Assembly: GCF_937892565.1 (NCBI RefSeq)
Contig: NZ_CALAHQ010000091.1
Location: 1 to 64,000, forward strand
Origin: an uncultured Roseicyclus sp.
Lineage (GTDB): Bacteria; Pseudomonadota; Alphaproteobacteria; Rhodobacterales; Rhodobacteraceae
Length of the DNA stretch: 64,000 bases
Direction of reading: 5' to 3'
The notes beneath the pieces are model-generated. The model did not search any database, was not told the DNA's origin, and worked only from the letters and a program-made list of their open reading frames with translations. Below, one piece after another: positions 28,869 through 38,156 of this stretch. Made by a program: the position numbers and the translations under genes. Position 1 is the stretch's first letter. Each line of letters opens with the position of its first letter.

Positions 28869-29054
28869 TCAGACACGGTATTCGATCTGCAGCCGGATAT
28901 GGCGTGCCTCCAGCACCAGCTTGCCCTGGTTTTCGAAATTCACCGTGATCTTGCCGCCGACATTCGACTGCACCTGTCCCAACCCCCAATCGGGTTGGTC
29001 GAGCGCGCGCACGAACATGCCCGGCTCAAGGATCGTGCTCAGATCATCTTGCAT
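28869..29054 (-). CDS. DUF3553-family small protein
   Basis: The 61-residue product MQDDLSTILEPGMFVRALDQ continues PDWGLGQVQSNVGGKITVNF and EHRGKLVLEARHIRL-like text. The pattern PGMFVRxxxxPDWGxGQVQS is that of DUF3553 (a small beta-rich domain also seen at the end of some helicases, as in UvrD/PcrA-type C-termini). The function of the free form is unknown. ATG at 29054 has AAGGTG upstream on the minus strand and sits only 15 bases from the divergent chpT start. Confidence 0.8.
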   Translation of the reverse strand: MQDDLSTILEPGMFVRALDQPDWGLGQVQSNVGGKITVNFENQGKLVLEARHIRLQIEYRV

Positions 29055-29069
29055 GGAAAGGTCACCTTC

Positions 29070-29693
29070 ATGATGGATCAAGCCCCCCAGAGCCAGCGCA
29101 CGCTTGCCGAATTGATCAGCTCGCGGCTTTGCCATGATCTCGTAAACCCGCTGGGGGCAATCGGCAACGGGGTCGAATTGATCGAGATGACCGGTTCAGC
29201 CCGCGGCCCCGAGATGGAATTGATCCGCGACGCGGTGCGCGACGCACAGGCGCGGCTGCGCTTTTTGCGCATCGCATTCGGCGGCGCTGGCGCCAACCAG
29301 ACCTTGAGCGCGCGCGAAGCCCGGGCCACGGCGCAAGCCCCGTGGCAAAGCGGGCGCCTTCAGGTCAGTTGGACAGCAGGCGGCGATCTGCCCCGCTTGC
29401 GGGTCAAATTGGGGTATCTGATGCTGCTTTGCGCGGAATCGGCGCTTCCCATGGGCGGCGAGGTAACCCTGTCGCAAGACGCGGGCGGGCATATCCGTCT
29501 GGATGCGCAGGCCCCGCGCGTGGCGGTCGATCCGGCCCTGTGGTCGGTGCTGCATTTCGGCATGAACGCGGCCGGCCGCCCGCTGCGCCCGGCCGAGGTG
29601 CAATTTGCCGCCCTTCACGCCACCGCCACGCCGCTTGATCTGACGATCAACTACGTCGCGCGCGCGGATGGGGTGTCGCTGTCAACGAATTGA
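29070..29693 (+). CDS. chpT: Histidine phosphotransferase ChpT
   Basis: The 207-residue protein is a pseudo-kinase phosphotransferase: a dimerisation helix with the phospho-histidine, ISSRLCHDLVNPLGAIGNGV (His22), followed by a degenerate ATPase-like domain lacking nucleotide-binding motifs (LRVKLGYLMLLCAESALPMG, PLDLTINYVARADG). In alphaproteobacteria ChpT passes phosphate from CckA to CtrA and CpdR in cell-cycle or motility control. ATG at 29070 follows GGAAAGG; a second ATG at 29073 is equally possible. Confidence 0.92.
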   Translation: MMDQAPQSQRTLAELISSRLCHDLVNPLGAIGNGVELIEMTGSARGPEMELIRDAVRDAQARLRFLRIAFGGAGANQTLSAREARATAQAPWQSGRLQVSWTAGGDLPRLRVKLGYLMLLCAESALPMGGEVTLSQDAGGHIRLDAQAPRVAVDPALWSVLHFGMNAAGRPLRPAEVQFAALHATATPLDLTINYVARADGVSLSTN

Positions 29694-29748
29694 CCGCGCC
29701 GCTTGTCCCAACGGGGCTACGCCACCGGATGCAAGCACGGCATGGCGA

Positions 29749-30267
29749 TCAAAGCGCGACCAGGCCCGTGCGAAACCGGCGCATCCGGTCGCGGTAATGG
29801 GCGGCCGAGGCCAAAAGCCGTTCCTGAGCCGTGGCATCAAGCGCGCGCACCACCTTGCCGGGCATCCCCATCACCAGACTGCCGTCGGGGATGACCTTGC
29901 CTTCGGGGATCAGGGCGCCCGCGCCGATCAGACAGCCCCGGCCGATCATCGCGCCGTTCAGGATCGTGGCACCCATGCCGACCAGCGAACCATCGCCGAT
30001 GATGCAACCATGCAGCATCGCCTTGTGACCTATGGTGCAATTGACGCCGATGCGGATCGGATAGCCCATGTCGGTGTGAAACACGCAGTTTTCCTGCACG
30101 TTCGAGCCCGCGCCCACGCGGATTTCCTCATTGTCGCCGCGCAGACAGGCACCGAACCAAAGGCTTGCGCCCGCCTCCAGCACCACGCGCCCCATCACAT
30201 GGGCGCCGGGCGCGATCCATGTGTCGGCGTCGATCTCGGGGGCGACCCCGTCCAATGCATAGATCAT
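29749..30267 (-). CDS. Gamma-carbonic-anhydrase-family protein
   Basis: The 172-residue left-handed beta-helix protein has hexapeptide repeats ([40 protein letters not shown]) and the metal-site residues of the gamma-CA fold, seen in [17 protein letters not shown] and [20 protein letters not shown]. The N-terminal part is that of the YrdA/PaaY/CaiE subgroup, whose activity is often unproven. It overlaps gmk by four bases (ATGA). Confidence 0.9.
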   Translation of the reverse strand: MIYALDGVAPEIDADTWIAPGAHVMGRVVLEAGASLWFGACLRGDNEEIRVGAGSNVQENCVFHTDMGYPIRIGVNCTIGHKAMLHGCIIGDGSLVGMGATILNGAMIGRGCLIGAGALIPEGKVIPDGSLVMGMPGKVVRALDATAQERLLASAAHYRDRMRRFRTGLVAL

Positions 30268-30926
30268 CCATGACCCTCCTCGAATTCCTGTTGCAGGCGG
30301 CGCACATGGTCAGCCAGGCCCGGCTGTTGTTCCCGGCGCAATCGTTCGGCGGTGATGATCGTGGCCAGCCGGGCAAAGGTTTCGTCCACGTCATCATTGA
30401 CGAGCACGTAATCATACCCGTCCCAATGGCTGATCTCGTCCCAGCTTTTTTGCATGCGCCGGGCGATCACCTCGGGGCCGTCCTGACCCCGCGTAACCAG
30501 ACGGCGGCGCAATTCGGGGATCGAGGGCGGCAGGATGAAGATGGACAATGTATGGCGCCCCAACGCGGAATTGCGGATCTGCTGGGCACCTTGCCAGTCG
30601 ATGTCGAACAAGACATCGCTTCCCGCCTCGATCGCCGTGCGCACAGGTGCCATGGGCGAGCCGTAGAAATGGCCAAAAACATGCGCATGTTCCAGCATCG
30701 CGCCCTCGGCCACCAACCCCTTGAAATCGGTCTCGGACAGAAAATGGTAATGCACCCCGTCCTGCTCACCGCTGCGCGGGGCGCGCGTGGTGGCCGACAC
30801 CGAAAAGCGCAAGCTTGGGTCCCATGCCATCAGACGGCGCGCCAATGTCGATTTCCCCGCGCCCGATGGCGAAGACAGAATGATCAACAGACCGCGGCGG
30901 GCCACCGGATGGGCGCTATGCATCAT
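30264..30926 (-). CDS. gmk: Guanylate kinase
   Basis: Converts GMP to GDP. The 220-residue enzyme has the P-loop [16 protein letters not shown], the GMP-binding segment [20 protein letters not shown], and the lid [33 protein letters not shown]. Starts cluster as GTG-ATG-ATG (30929, 30926, 30923); ATG at 30926 shares its A with the stop TGA of the upstream gene (TGATG), which implies reinitiation. Confidence 0.97.
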   Translation of the reverse strand: MMHSAHPVARRGLLIILSSPSGAGKSTLARRLMAWDPSLRFSVSATTRAPRSGEQDGVHYHFLSETDFKGLVAEGAMLEHAHVFGHFYGSPMAPVRTAIEAGSDVLFDIDWQGAQQIRNSALGRHTLSIFILPPSIPELRRRLVTRGQDGPEVIARRMQKSWDEISHWDGYDYVLVNDDVDETFARLATIITAERLRREQQPGLADHVRRLQQEFEEGHG

Positions 30927-31834
30927 CACTCCACGTTCTGAACCTGTTCGCGGGTCTGGTCGATGACCAGTTTCAGGTCAAGCCCGAGCGCCGTCAGCGC
31001 GCCGTCTTGCGCCTTGGAACACAAGGTATTGGCCTCGCGATTGAATTCCTGCATCAGGAAATCCAGCTTGCGCCCCACCGCGCCGCCTTGGGCCAAAAGA
31101 TCGCGCGCGGCCCCCACATGGGCGCGCAGGCGGTCGATTTCTTCTGTCACATCGGTCTTGAGCGCCAAAATCGCCATTTCCTGAAGCAAGCGCGCCTCAT
31201 CCAGATCGGTCTGATCAAGCAGCGCCGCCAGTGCCGCGCGCATCCGGGCGGCATGCGATGCGCCGCGCGCTTGTGCGGCTTGTGCTGCCGCCTCGGTCAA
31301 GGCGGCCAGCTTGTCGATCTGAGCCAAAAGAACAACGCCAACCGCCGCCCCTTCGGCCCGGCGCATCTTGTTGAAGGCGCCAATCAATTCCCCGGCTTCG
31401 GCCATAAGCCGGTCGGGATCAGGCAGGCCCGCCGCCCCCTCGCCAGCCTCGGTCGCCCCCTTCAGCGCCAGGATTTCGGCGGCAGTTGGGGGCGCCAAGA
31501 TGATCCCTTGCGCATCCGCCATCACCTGAAGGCGCGCGATCTGGTCCAGTGCCGCTTGCAACCGCTGCTCATCACCCCCGCCCAGCACGCCGGCACTGCG
31601 CGCCAGCTTCAGCGACAGCGTGACCGCGCCGCGCGTCACGGCCTCGGACAAGAGCCGCCGCAAGGGGGCCTCCAGCGCGCCCATCCCCTCGGGCAGGCGC
31701 AGCCGCAGATCAAGCCCCCGCGCATTGACCGAGCGAAGGTCCCAATTCCAGCCAAGCCCCTGCCCATCGCCACCGTCCATGGCGGCAAACCCGGTCATCG
31801 AGGTGATGGTCCCGCTTGCGTTCTGGTCAACCAA
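30926..31834 (-). CDS. yicC: YicC-family protein (putative endoribonuclease)
   Basis: The 302-residue protein has the family N-terminus SMTGFA and the conserved core ([20 protein letters not shown]) and C-terminus ([27 protein letters not shown]). YicC proteins have been described as stress-related endoribonucleases. No good ATG lies close to the SMTGFA element: a TTG at 31834 preceded by GGGGGAT gives 12 extra residues, an ATG at 31798 begins exactly at MTGFA. The TTG is used here but is uncertain. It is followed by gmk, a conserved pairing. Confidence 0.88.
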   Translation of the reverse strand: MVDQNASGTITSMTGFAAMDGGDGQGLGWNWDLRSVNARGLDLRLRLPEGMGALEAPLRRLLSEAVTRGAVTLSLKLARSAGVLGGGDEQRLQAALDQIARLQVMADAQGIILAPPTAAEILALKGATEAGEGAAGLPDPDRLMAEAGELIGAFNKMRRAEGAAVGVVLLAQIDKLAALTEAAAQAAQARGASHAARMRAALAALLDQTDLDEARLLQEMAILALKTDVTEEIDRLRAHVGAARDLLAQGGAVGRKLDFLMQEFNREANTLCSKAQDGALTALGLDLKLVIDQTREQVQNVE

Positions 31835-31966
31835 GGCCCGATCCCCCCGCCCCTAGATGGATTGCCCCGCCGGGCTGGATATGCGGCCCCGGTCCAAGGC
31901 AAGCATGGCGGCCAAGCCGCAGGAAAAACGGCTTGGCGTCAGGCACCCACACCAAGGCGCGCCGCC

Positions 31967-33346
31967 TCAGACGGCCGCGCGGAGCGCCTGACGGCTGCTG
32001 TGCAATTCCTCGGCCACCAGAAAGGCCAGTTCCAGCGATTGCGAGGCATTGAGCCGCGGATCACAGGCGGTGTGATAGCGCGAGGACAGATCTTCGTCGC
32101 TGACCGCGCGGATGCCGCCGGTGCATTCGGTCACATCCCTGCCCGTCATCTCGATATGAACGCCCCCCGGAACCGTGCCTTCGGTGCGGTGGATGGCAAA
32201 GAATTCCTGCACCTCGCGCAAGATGGCATCAAAGGGCCGCGTCTTGTATCCGGTCGAGGATTTGATGACATTTCCATGCATCGGATCGCACGACCACAAC
32301 ACATTGGCGCCCTCGGCGCGCACCGTGCGGATGAGACGTGGCAAATGATCGCCCACCTTGCCCGCCCCAAAGCGCGCAATCAGCGTCAGACGGCCCGGTT
32401 CATTTTCGGGGTTCAAACGCGCCATCAGCACCTTGAGGTCCTCCTCGGTGGTGCTGGGTCCGCATTTCAGGCCGATGGGGTTTTGCACGCCCCGGCAAAA
32501 TTCGACATGCGCGCCATCGGGCTGGCGGGTGCGGTCCCCGATCCAGATCATGTGGCCGGACCCTGCCAGCCATTTGCCCGTGGTGCTGTCGACGCGGCAG
32601 AGCGCCTCTTCGTATTCGAGCAACAGCGCTTCGTGGCTGGTATAGAAATCAACCGTGCTGAGTTCGTGATTGGTCTCACCGGTCAGGCCCGCGGCGGCCA
32701 TGAAATCGAGGCTGTCCTGAATCCGGTTGGCCATGTCGCGGTATCTGTCGGCGTCCTCGTGATCGGTGAAGCCAAGCGTCCAGCTGTGCACGCGGTGGAT
32801 ATCGGCAAAGCCCCCCGTCGAAAACGCACGCAACAAGTTGAGCGAGGCCGCGGCCTGAGTATAGGCCTGCAGCATCCGCGACGGGTCGGGGATACGCGCC
32901 TGCGGCGTGGGGGCGATATCGTTGATGATGTCGCCCTTGTAGCTGTCCATCTCGATGCCGCCCACAATCTCGGTCGGCGCCGAACGCGGCTTGGCGAACT
33001 GGCCCGCGACACGGCCCACCTTGATCACCGGAACCTTGGCGCCATAGGTCAGCACCATCGCCATCTGCAGCATCACCTTGAAGGTGTCGCGGATGTTGTC
33101 GGCCGAGAATTCCGCGAAGCTTTCGGCGCAATCGCCCCCCTGCAGCAAGAACGCATCGCCCCGCGCCGCGGCGGCCAGCTGCTTTTTCAGGTGCCGCGCC
33201 TCGCCTGCGAAAACCAGCGGCGGGTATTTCGACAACTGCGCTTCGGCCGCACCAAGTGCCACCGGATCGGGATAGCTGGGCATCTGCACGCGCGGCTTTG
33301 CGCGCCAGTCGGTTTTCGTCCAGGCCGCTGCGGTCGCTCGGGTCAT
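31967..33346 (-). CDS. Class II 3-deoxy-7-phosphoheptulonate synthase
   Basis: The 459-residue enzyme is a plant/Actinobacteria-type (class II) DAHP synthase, catalysing the entry step of the shikimate pathway. Motifs: [49 protein letters not shown]-like [32 protein letters not shown] and [15 protein letters not shown] with the metal ligands. Length matches the class (about 450-470). It stands alone; aroQ of the same pathway lies at 17988. No leader peptide for attenuation was seen. Confidence 0.95.
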   Translation of the reverse strand: MTRATAAAWTKTDWRAKPRVQMPSYPDPVALGAAEAQLSKYPPLVFAGEARHLKKQLAAAARGDAFLLQGGDCAESFAEFSADNIRDTFKVMLQMAMVLTYGAKVPVIKVGRVAGQFAKPRSAPTEIVGGIEMDSYKGDIINDIAPTPQARIPDPSRMLQAYTQAAASLNLLRAFSTGGFADIHRVHSWTLGFTDHEDADRYRDMANRIQDSLDFMAAAGLTGETNHELSTVDFYTSHEALLLEYEEALCRVDSTTGKWLAGSGHMIWIGDRTRQPDGAHVEFCRGVQNPIGLKCGPSTTEEDLKVLMARLNPENEPGRLTLIARFGAGKVGDHLPRLIRTVRAEGANVLWSCDPMHGNVIKSSTGYKTRPFDAILREVQEFFAIHRTEGTVPGGVHIEMTGRDVTECTGGIRAVSDEDLSSRYHTACDPRLNASQSLELAFLVAEELHSSRQALRAAV

Positions 33347-33518
33347 GGCACTGTGTCTCCAGTCAAGATCTCATGGGCGCTGCTTATAGGCCGGGCAAGC
33401 GGGCCTTCCAATGCCTTAAATCACCGCAAGCGGGGATTGCACATGGTCAAAAAAGCTGCTTTCGCTCGCGCCACGCGCGCCATGTTGCTGCCGCGTTGCG
33501 ACACATCGAGACCCACAC

Positions 33519-34493
33519 ATGCCAGACCACGCAGCCACGCGGCAATACGTTTTCATATTGCTCGACCAATTCACCATGCTGTGTTTTTCCAGCGCGGTCG
33601 AAGCGCTCAGGATTGCAAACCGCATGTCGGGTCGCCCGCTTTATACCTGGACGCTGGCGGGCGAAGGCGGCGATGTGGCCTGGTGTTCGGCCGGCATCGG
33701 CTTCAAGCTAGATGCCGACCTGCCCGAGATCGGGCGCGATGACATCGTGCTGGTGTGCGGCGGCATCGATGTGGCCTCTGCCACCACCAAAAAGGTGATC
33801 AGCTGGTTGCGCCGCGAAGCGCGCAAGGGCGCGGTGATCGGCGGGCTTTGCACGGCCGGCTACACGCTGGCCAAGGCGGGGTTGCTCGACGGCAAGCGCG
33901 CCACCATCCATTGGGAAAACCAGGACAGCTTCATCGAGGAATTCGACGATGTGACGCTGACGAAATCGGTCTTTGTGATCGATGGCAACCGCATCACCAC
34001 CGCGGGCGGCACCGCGTCGATCGATCTGATGCTCAAGATCATCGCCGATGATCATGGTGAGGATCTGGCCAATCTGGTGGCCGATCAGTTGATCTATACA
34101 TCGATCCGCACCGACCAGGACACCCAGCGGCTGTCGATCCCCACCCGCATCGGCGTGCGCCACCCCAAGCTGGGGCAGGTCATCCGCATAATGGAACAAA
34201 ACATCGAAGAACCGATCAGCCCGGCCACCCTTGCCAAGGATGTGGGCATGTCCACCCGGCAGCTCGAGCGGTTGTTTCGCCGCTATCTCAACCGCAGCCC
34301 CAAGCGCTATTACATGGAACTGCGCTTGGGCAAGGCGCGCAACCTGTTGATGCAGACCGACATGAGCGTGATCAATGTGGCGCTCGCCTGCGGTTTCGCC
34401 TCACCGTCGCATTTTTCGAAATGCTACCGCGCGCATTATTCGACCACGCCCTATCGCGAGCGCGGCACGCATGGCAACAAGCCGCGCGATTAG
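33519..34493 (+). CDS. GlxA-family AraC-type transcriptional regulator (DJ-1/PfpI domain)
   Basis: The 324-residue protein has an N-terminal DJ-1/PfpI-like (class I glutamine amidotransferase) domain with RQYVFILLDQFTMLCFSSAV, DIVLVCGGIDVASATT and the elbow GGLCTAGYTLAKAGLLDGKR. A C-terminal AraC HTH pair follows: EEPISPATLAKDVGMSTRQL, ERLFRRYLNRSPKRYYMELR, and VALACGFASPSHFSKCYRAH. Such GlxA/GbdR-type regulators often control glycine-betaine, carnitine or arginine use. The ligand here is unknown and no target gene is adjacent. Divergent from the DAHP synthase gene. Confidence 0.9.
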   Translation: MPDHAATRQYVFILLDQFTMLCFSSAVEALRIANRMSGRPLYTWTLAGEGGDVAWCSAGIGFKLDADLPEIGRDDIVLVCGGIDVASATTKKVISWLRREARKGAVIGGLCTAGYTLAKAGLLDGKRATIHWENQDSFIEEFDDVTLTKSVFVIDGNRITTAGGTASIDLMLKIIADDHGEDLANLVADQLIYTSIRTDQDTQRLSIPTRIGVRHPKLGQVIRIMEQNIEEPISPATLAKDVGMSTRQLERLFRRYLNRSPKRYYMELRLGKARNLLMQTDMSVINVALACGFASPSHFSKCYRAHYSTTPYRERGTHGNKPRD

Positions 34494-34503
34494 CGACCGG
34501 CAC

Positions 34504-34788
34504 TCAGACCTCGGCCACCCGCGCCGCGCGACCACCCCGGCGTGTGGGGCGCGGGGCATCGGCAAGCCCTTCGCGCAGCACGCCCAACATCGGGTGATCG
34601 GCGGGCTGGCCGGCATGGCGCACAAGCAGGGCCTCGATCGCAGGGCGCGGCGCGCTGGCATCAAGGCTCAGGGCCCAGTCGACAAAGATCGATCGGCATT
34701 CCGCCTCGGTGATGCCATCGATGCGAAAGGATTCGCGCATCAACCCCTTGGGGTCCAGCGGATCGGCGGGCGGCTTGGCGGGGCTCAT
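34504..34788 (-). CDS. Small hypothetical protein coupled to glnE
   Basis: The 94-residue protein has no recognised domain. It is polar, with MSPAKPPADPLDPKGLMRES, ITEAECRSIFVDWALSLDAS and a basic tail PTRRGGRAARVAEV. Its ATG overlaps the glnE stop by four bases (ATGA), a coupling that argues it is translated. Downstream-of-glnE genes of this size are seen in relatives (recalled, not checked). Confidence 0.7.
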   Translation of the reverse strand: MSPAKPPADPLDPKGLMRESFRIDGITEAECRSIFVDWALSLDASAPRPAIEALLVRHAGQPADHPMLGVLREGLADAPRPTRRGGRAARVAEV

Positions 34789-37586
34789 GGTGCCTCCTGA
34801 CGGGGGATGGGGCCGAAAACGGCGTCGATGGTCCAGGCGGTATAGGCCCGTGTCTGATCCAGTTGCAACGCAAGCGCGTCAGCCGAAGGCGCATCCGCGA
34901 CACGCACCAGAAAATCCCGCCCCCCCGCGCCAATGGCCGCAGGATCAAGGCCCTCGTCGGTCAAAAGCCGGGATGCGGCCAAGACACGGGCAAACAGCCC
35001 ATGCGCCGCAATCAGCGCATGGGTCTGGTCGACATCCAGCCACCCCAGCCCCGGCGCATGGGCCAGCTGGTCGGCCGTGGCGCGATCCGCCACACCGGCG
35101 GCAAGGGCCACCGCCTGACCCAAAAGCTCGATATCCTGCAAGGCGCCCGGCCCGTCCTTGACCGCCCATGTGCTGCCCGCCCGGCCCGCTGCGGCCAGCC
35201 TGCCCCGCATGTCGGCCGCATCCGTCCGCACCTTGGACGCATCCGCCTTGGTGGCGATCACGGCGCGGCGGATCGCTTCGACGCGCGCGCATAGGGCCTC
35301 ATCCCCCGCCATGGGCCGCGCCCGCGTCAGCGCCATATGTTCCCACGTCCATGCCTCGTCGCGTTGATAGGCCTCGAAGGCGGTGATCGAGGTTGCCACC
35401 GGCCCTTGCCGCCCCGAAGGCCGCAAGCGCATGTCGACAGCATAGAGCGTGCCCGCCGCCGTCGGCGCCGACAGCGCGGTGATCAGCGCCTTGGTCGCCT
35501 TGGCATACCAGCCACGCGGATCAAGCGGCCGCAATCCAAGGCTCAGCTCGGCATCTGCGGGGTCATAGATCACGATCAGATCCAGATCCGAACCCGCACT
35601 CATCCGACCCGACCCAAGGCTGCCCATTCCCAACACCACCCCGCCCAGACCCGGCGCCGAGCCATGGCGGCGGGCAATCTCGGCGCAGACCACCGGCCAG
35701 AGTGCGCTGAGCACCGTTTGCGCCAGATCGGTATACTGGCCCATCGCCTCCTCTTCGGTGATCAACCCGCGCAGCTGATGCACGCCGATGCGAAAATGCC
35801 ATTCCTTCTGCCAGCGCCGCGCCTGATCGAGTTGCTGCTCATAGGACCGGCCCATCAGCGCGCGCGACACGTCTTGCATCAACGCCTCGGCGCTGGGCCA
35901 GGCTGCAAAGAACCGCCCATCGAGAACCGCATCGAGCACGCCCGAATGCCGCGACAGATACCGCGACAACCCCGGCGCGGTGGCGCAAATGTCGACGATC
36001 AGATCAACCAGAGACGGATTGGCCTCGAACAGCGAAAACAATTGAACGCCAGCGGGCAAGCCCTTGAGGAAGCTGTCGAAATTCAACAAGGCTTCATCGG
36101 GGCGGGCAGCCCTTTGAAAGCGGCGCAGCAGATCGGGCTTGAGGCGCTCGAAAATCGCATGCCCACGCTCGGATCGCAGCGCGGGATAATTGGGCCAGCG
36201 CGCGACGATCTCGGCCTGTTCGGGGGGGATGTCGATGGCACGCGCAGCGCCACCCCGGCCCGGTTGGAACAGATCGCCACAGATCTCCTCAACCCGGCGC
36301 AACCGGCCGGTCAGCGCGGCGCGAAAAGCGGCCGTGTCATCGGTGCCGCAAAGCCGCGCCAGTCGGTCAAACCCGTCGGCGGATTTCGGAAGATCATGGG
36401 TCTGGGCATCGTCGATCATTTGCACGCGATGCTCGATTTCACGGTGATGGGCGTAGTGATCGGACAATTCGGCGGCCACGGCGTCTTCGATCCATCCCGC
36501 ATGCGCCAGTGCAGACAATGCCTCGACCGTGCGCCGCGACCGCAGCGAGGGATCGCGCCCACCGGCCACAAGTTGCCGGGTCTGGGCAAAGAACTCGATC
36601 TCGCGGATGCCACCCACGCCCAGTTTCATATTGTGACCCTCAAGTTTAAGGTCACCATGCAGCCCTTTGTGGTCACGTATCTTTTGGCGCATATCAACGG
36701 TATCTTGCACCATCGAGAAATCCAGATGCCGCCGCCAGACAAAGGGGCTGAGCGTGTCCAGAAACCGCTCCCCCGCCGCGATATCGCCCGCGGCCGGCCG
36801 CGCCTTGATATAGGCCGAGCGTTCCCAACTGCGGCCTTCGGCTTCGTAATAGCGTTCGGCCGCCGTCAGCGAGATGCACACAGGCGTTGCCCCCGCATCG
36901 GGCCTGAGCCGCAGATCGGTGCGAAACACATAGCCTTCGGCGGTGGTGTCCGACAAGGTGGCGGCCATGCGGCGGGTCGCGCGGATGAAACCTGCGCGCG
37001 CGTCCATCGCACAGGCCGCGTCGAAGCGCTCATCATCAAAAAAACAGATCAGGTCGATGTCGGAGGAATAGTTCAATTCCCCCGCCCCCATCTTGCCCAT
37101 GGCCAGCACCACCATGCCCGCGCCGGAATCATGGGCGTCTTGCTCGGTCATGCCGGGGATCTTGCCGCGCCGCGCCTCAAGCGCGACATGGGTAACGAGC
37201 GATGCCTGCAGACAGGCATCCGCAAAATCCGTCAGGGCGCCCGTGACCTTGTGCAGCGGCCAGACCCCGCCCAGATCGGCCAACGCCACGATCAGCGCCG
37301 CGCGCCGCTTGAGCCGCCTCAGGCCGCTGTCCAGATCGGCGGGCGAAAGCGTTGCGGCTTCGTCTATCAGGGCGGCGATGGTGGTTTCGGGGGCGATGTT
37401 CAGAGCCTCGGACAGCCACGCCGCCTCGCGCCGGATCAGACCACCAAGAAAGGGCGACGATCCGGCCGTGCCTTCGATCAGCGGCCGAAATTCCGGGGCA
37501 ACTGCGTGCAACGCGGCCCAGCCTTCGGCGGCACGGTCGCGGTGATGGGGCAGCGGATGACAGGTCAGTCGGGATGCAAAGCTCAT
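34785..37586 (-). CDS. glnE: Bifunctional glutamine synthetase adenylyltransferase / deadenylylase
   Basis: The 933-residue enzyme switches glutamine synthetase activity by adding or removing AMP, under PII control. It has two nucleotidyltransferase domains. The first carries GKMGAGELNYSSDIDLICFF, the second GMGSLGSGRMSAGSDLDLIV, each with the G-S/S-D-x-D-L catalytic pattern, and GlnD-like helical PII regions between. The length is the usual 930-980. The frame runs open well above 37586, but ATG there begins MSFASRLTCHPLP, and the extra codons upstream overlap the divergent YbaK gene. Confidence 0.96.
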   Translation of the reverse strand: MSFASRLTCHPLPHHRDRAAEGWAALHAVAPEFRPLIEGTAGSSPFLGGLIRREAAWLSEALNIAPETTIAALIDEAATLSPADLDSGLRRLKRRAALIVALADLGGVWPLHKVTGALTDFADACLQASLVTHVALEARRGKIPGMTEQDAHDSGAGMVVLAMGKMGAGELNYSSDIDLICFFDDERFDAACAMDARAGFIRATRRMAATLSDTTAEGYVFRTDLRLRPDAGATPVCISLTAAERYYEAEGRSWERSAYIKARPAAGDIAAGERFLDTLSPFVWRRHLDFSMVQDTVDMRQKIRDHKGLHGDLKLEGHNMKLGVGGIREIEFFAQTRQLVAGGRDPSLRSRRTVEALSALAHAGWIEDAVAAELSDHYAHHREIEHRVQMIDDAQTHDLPKSADGFDRLARLCGTDDTAAFRAALTGRLRRVEEICGDLFQPGRGGAARAIDIPPEQAEIVARWPNYPALRSERGHAIFERLKPDLLRRFQRAARPDEALLNFDSFLKGLPAGVQLFSLFEANPSLVDLIVDICATAPGLSRYLSRHSGVLDAVLDGRFFAAWPSAEALMQDVSRALMGRSYEQQLDQARRWQKEWHFRIGVHQLRGLITEEEAMGQYTDLAQTVLSALWPVVCAEIARRHGSAPGLGGVVLGMGSLGSGRMSAGSDLDLIVIYDPADAELSLGLRPLDPRGWYAKATKALITALSAPTAAGTLYAVDMRLRPSGRQGPVATSITAFEAYQRDEAWTWEHMALTRARPMAGDEALCARVEAIRRAVIATKADASKVRTDAADMRGRLAAAGRAGSTWAVKDGPGALQDIELLGQAVALAAGVADRATADQLAHAPGLGWLDVDQTHALIAAHGLFARVLAASRLLTDEGLDPAAIGAGGRDFLVRVADAPSADALALQLDQTRAYTAWTIDAVFGPIPRQEAP

Positions 37587-37685
37587 GGTCCGAGTTAGGC
37601 CCGCGGGCCGCTTGTGGTCAATGTCTTGTGAGCGCGCGCGCGCCCTGCTATCACGGGGCGGGGGCGCGGCACACCGGGGGCCAGA

Positions 37686-38156
37686 ATGTCGAAAAGCGTG
37701 AAACGGGTCACCGACGCCTTGCTGGCGGCGGGTGTCGGGGCAGAGGTTGTGGAAATGGCCGAGGGCACACGCACCGCCGAAGACGCCGCATGCGCGGTGG
37801 GCTGTGGGGTGGATCAGATCGCCAAATCGATCATCTTTCGCGCCGAGACCAGCAAGCGTGTGGTGTTGTTCATCACCGCGGGCGGCAATCGGGTTGACCC
37901 CGCCAAGGCCAGTGCGCTGGCGGGCGAGGTCTTGGGCAAAGCGGATGCCGATCTGATCCGCGCCCAGACGGGCTTTGCCATCGGGGGCGTGGCGCCGCTG
38001 GGCCATCCTGGCCCGATCCGGGCATGGTTCGACCCGAGGCTGTTGGATTTCGATCTGGTCTATGCGGCGGCGGGCAGCCCGCGCCATATCTTTGGCATAA
38101 GGCCCGACCTGTTGGTGCGCTTGTCAGGGGCCATGCCCGCCGATTTCACCGCTTAA
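37686..38156 (+). CDS. YbaK/ProX-family aminoacyl-tRNA deacylase
   Basis: The 156-residue YbaK-fold editing domain has VEMAEGTRTAEDAACAVGCG, IAKSIIFRAETSKRVVLFIT (catalytic Lys), GKADADLIRAQTGFAIGGVA and PLGHPGPIRAWFDPRLLDFD. Members hydrolyse mischarged Cys- or Ala-tRNA(Pro); which one is unclear. It diverges from glnE, and its stop overlaps the stop of convergent lpxB by four bases (TTAA read from both sides). Confidence 0.92.
   Translation: MSKSVKRVTDALLAAGVGAEVVEMAEGTRTAEDAACAVGCGVDQIAKSIIFRAETSKRVVLFITAGGNRVDPAKASALAGEVLGKADADLIRAQTGFAIGGVAPLGHPGPIRAWFDPRLLDFDLVYAAAGSPRHIFGIRPDLLVRLSGAMPADFTA

Noticed and set aside
31007..33742. Plus-strand open frame of 911 codons over yicC and the DAHP synthase
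   Set aside because: Mirror of real minus-strand genes; biased composition and no motifs.
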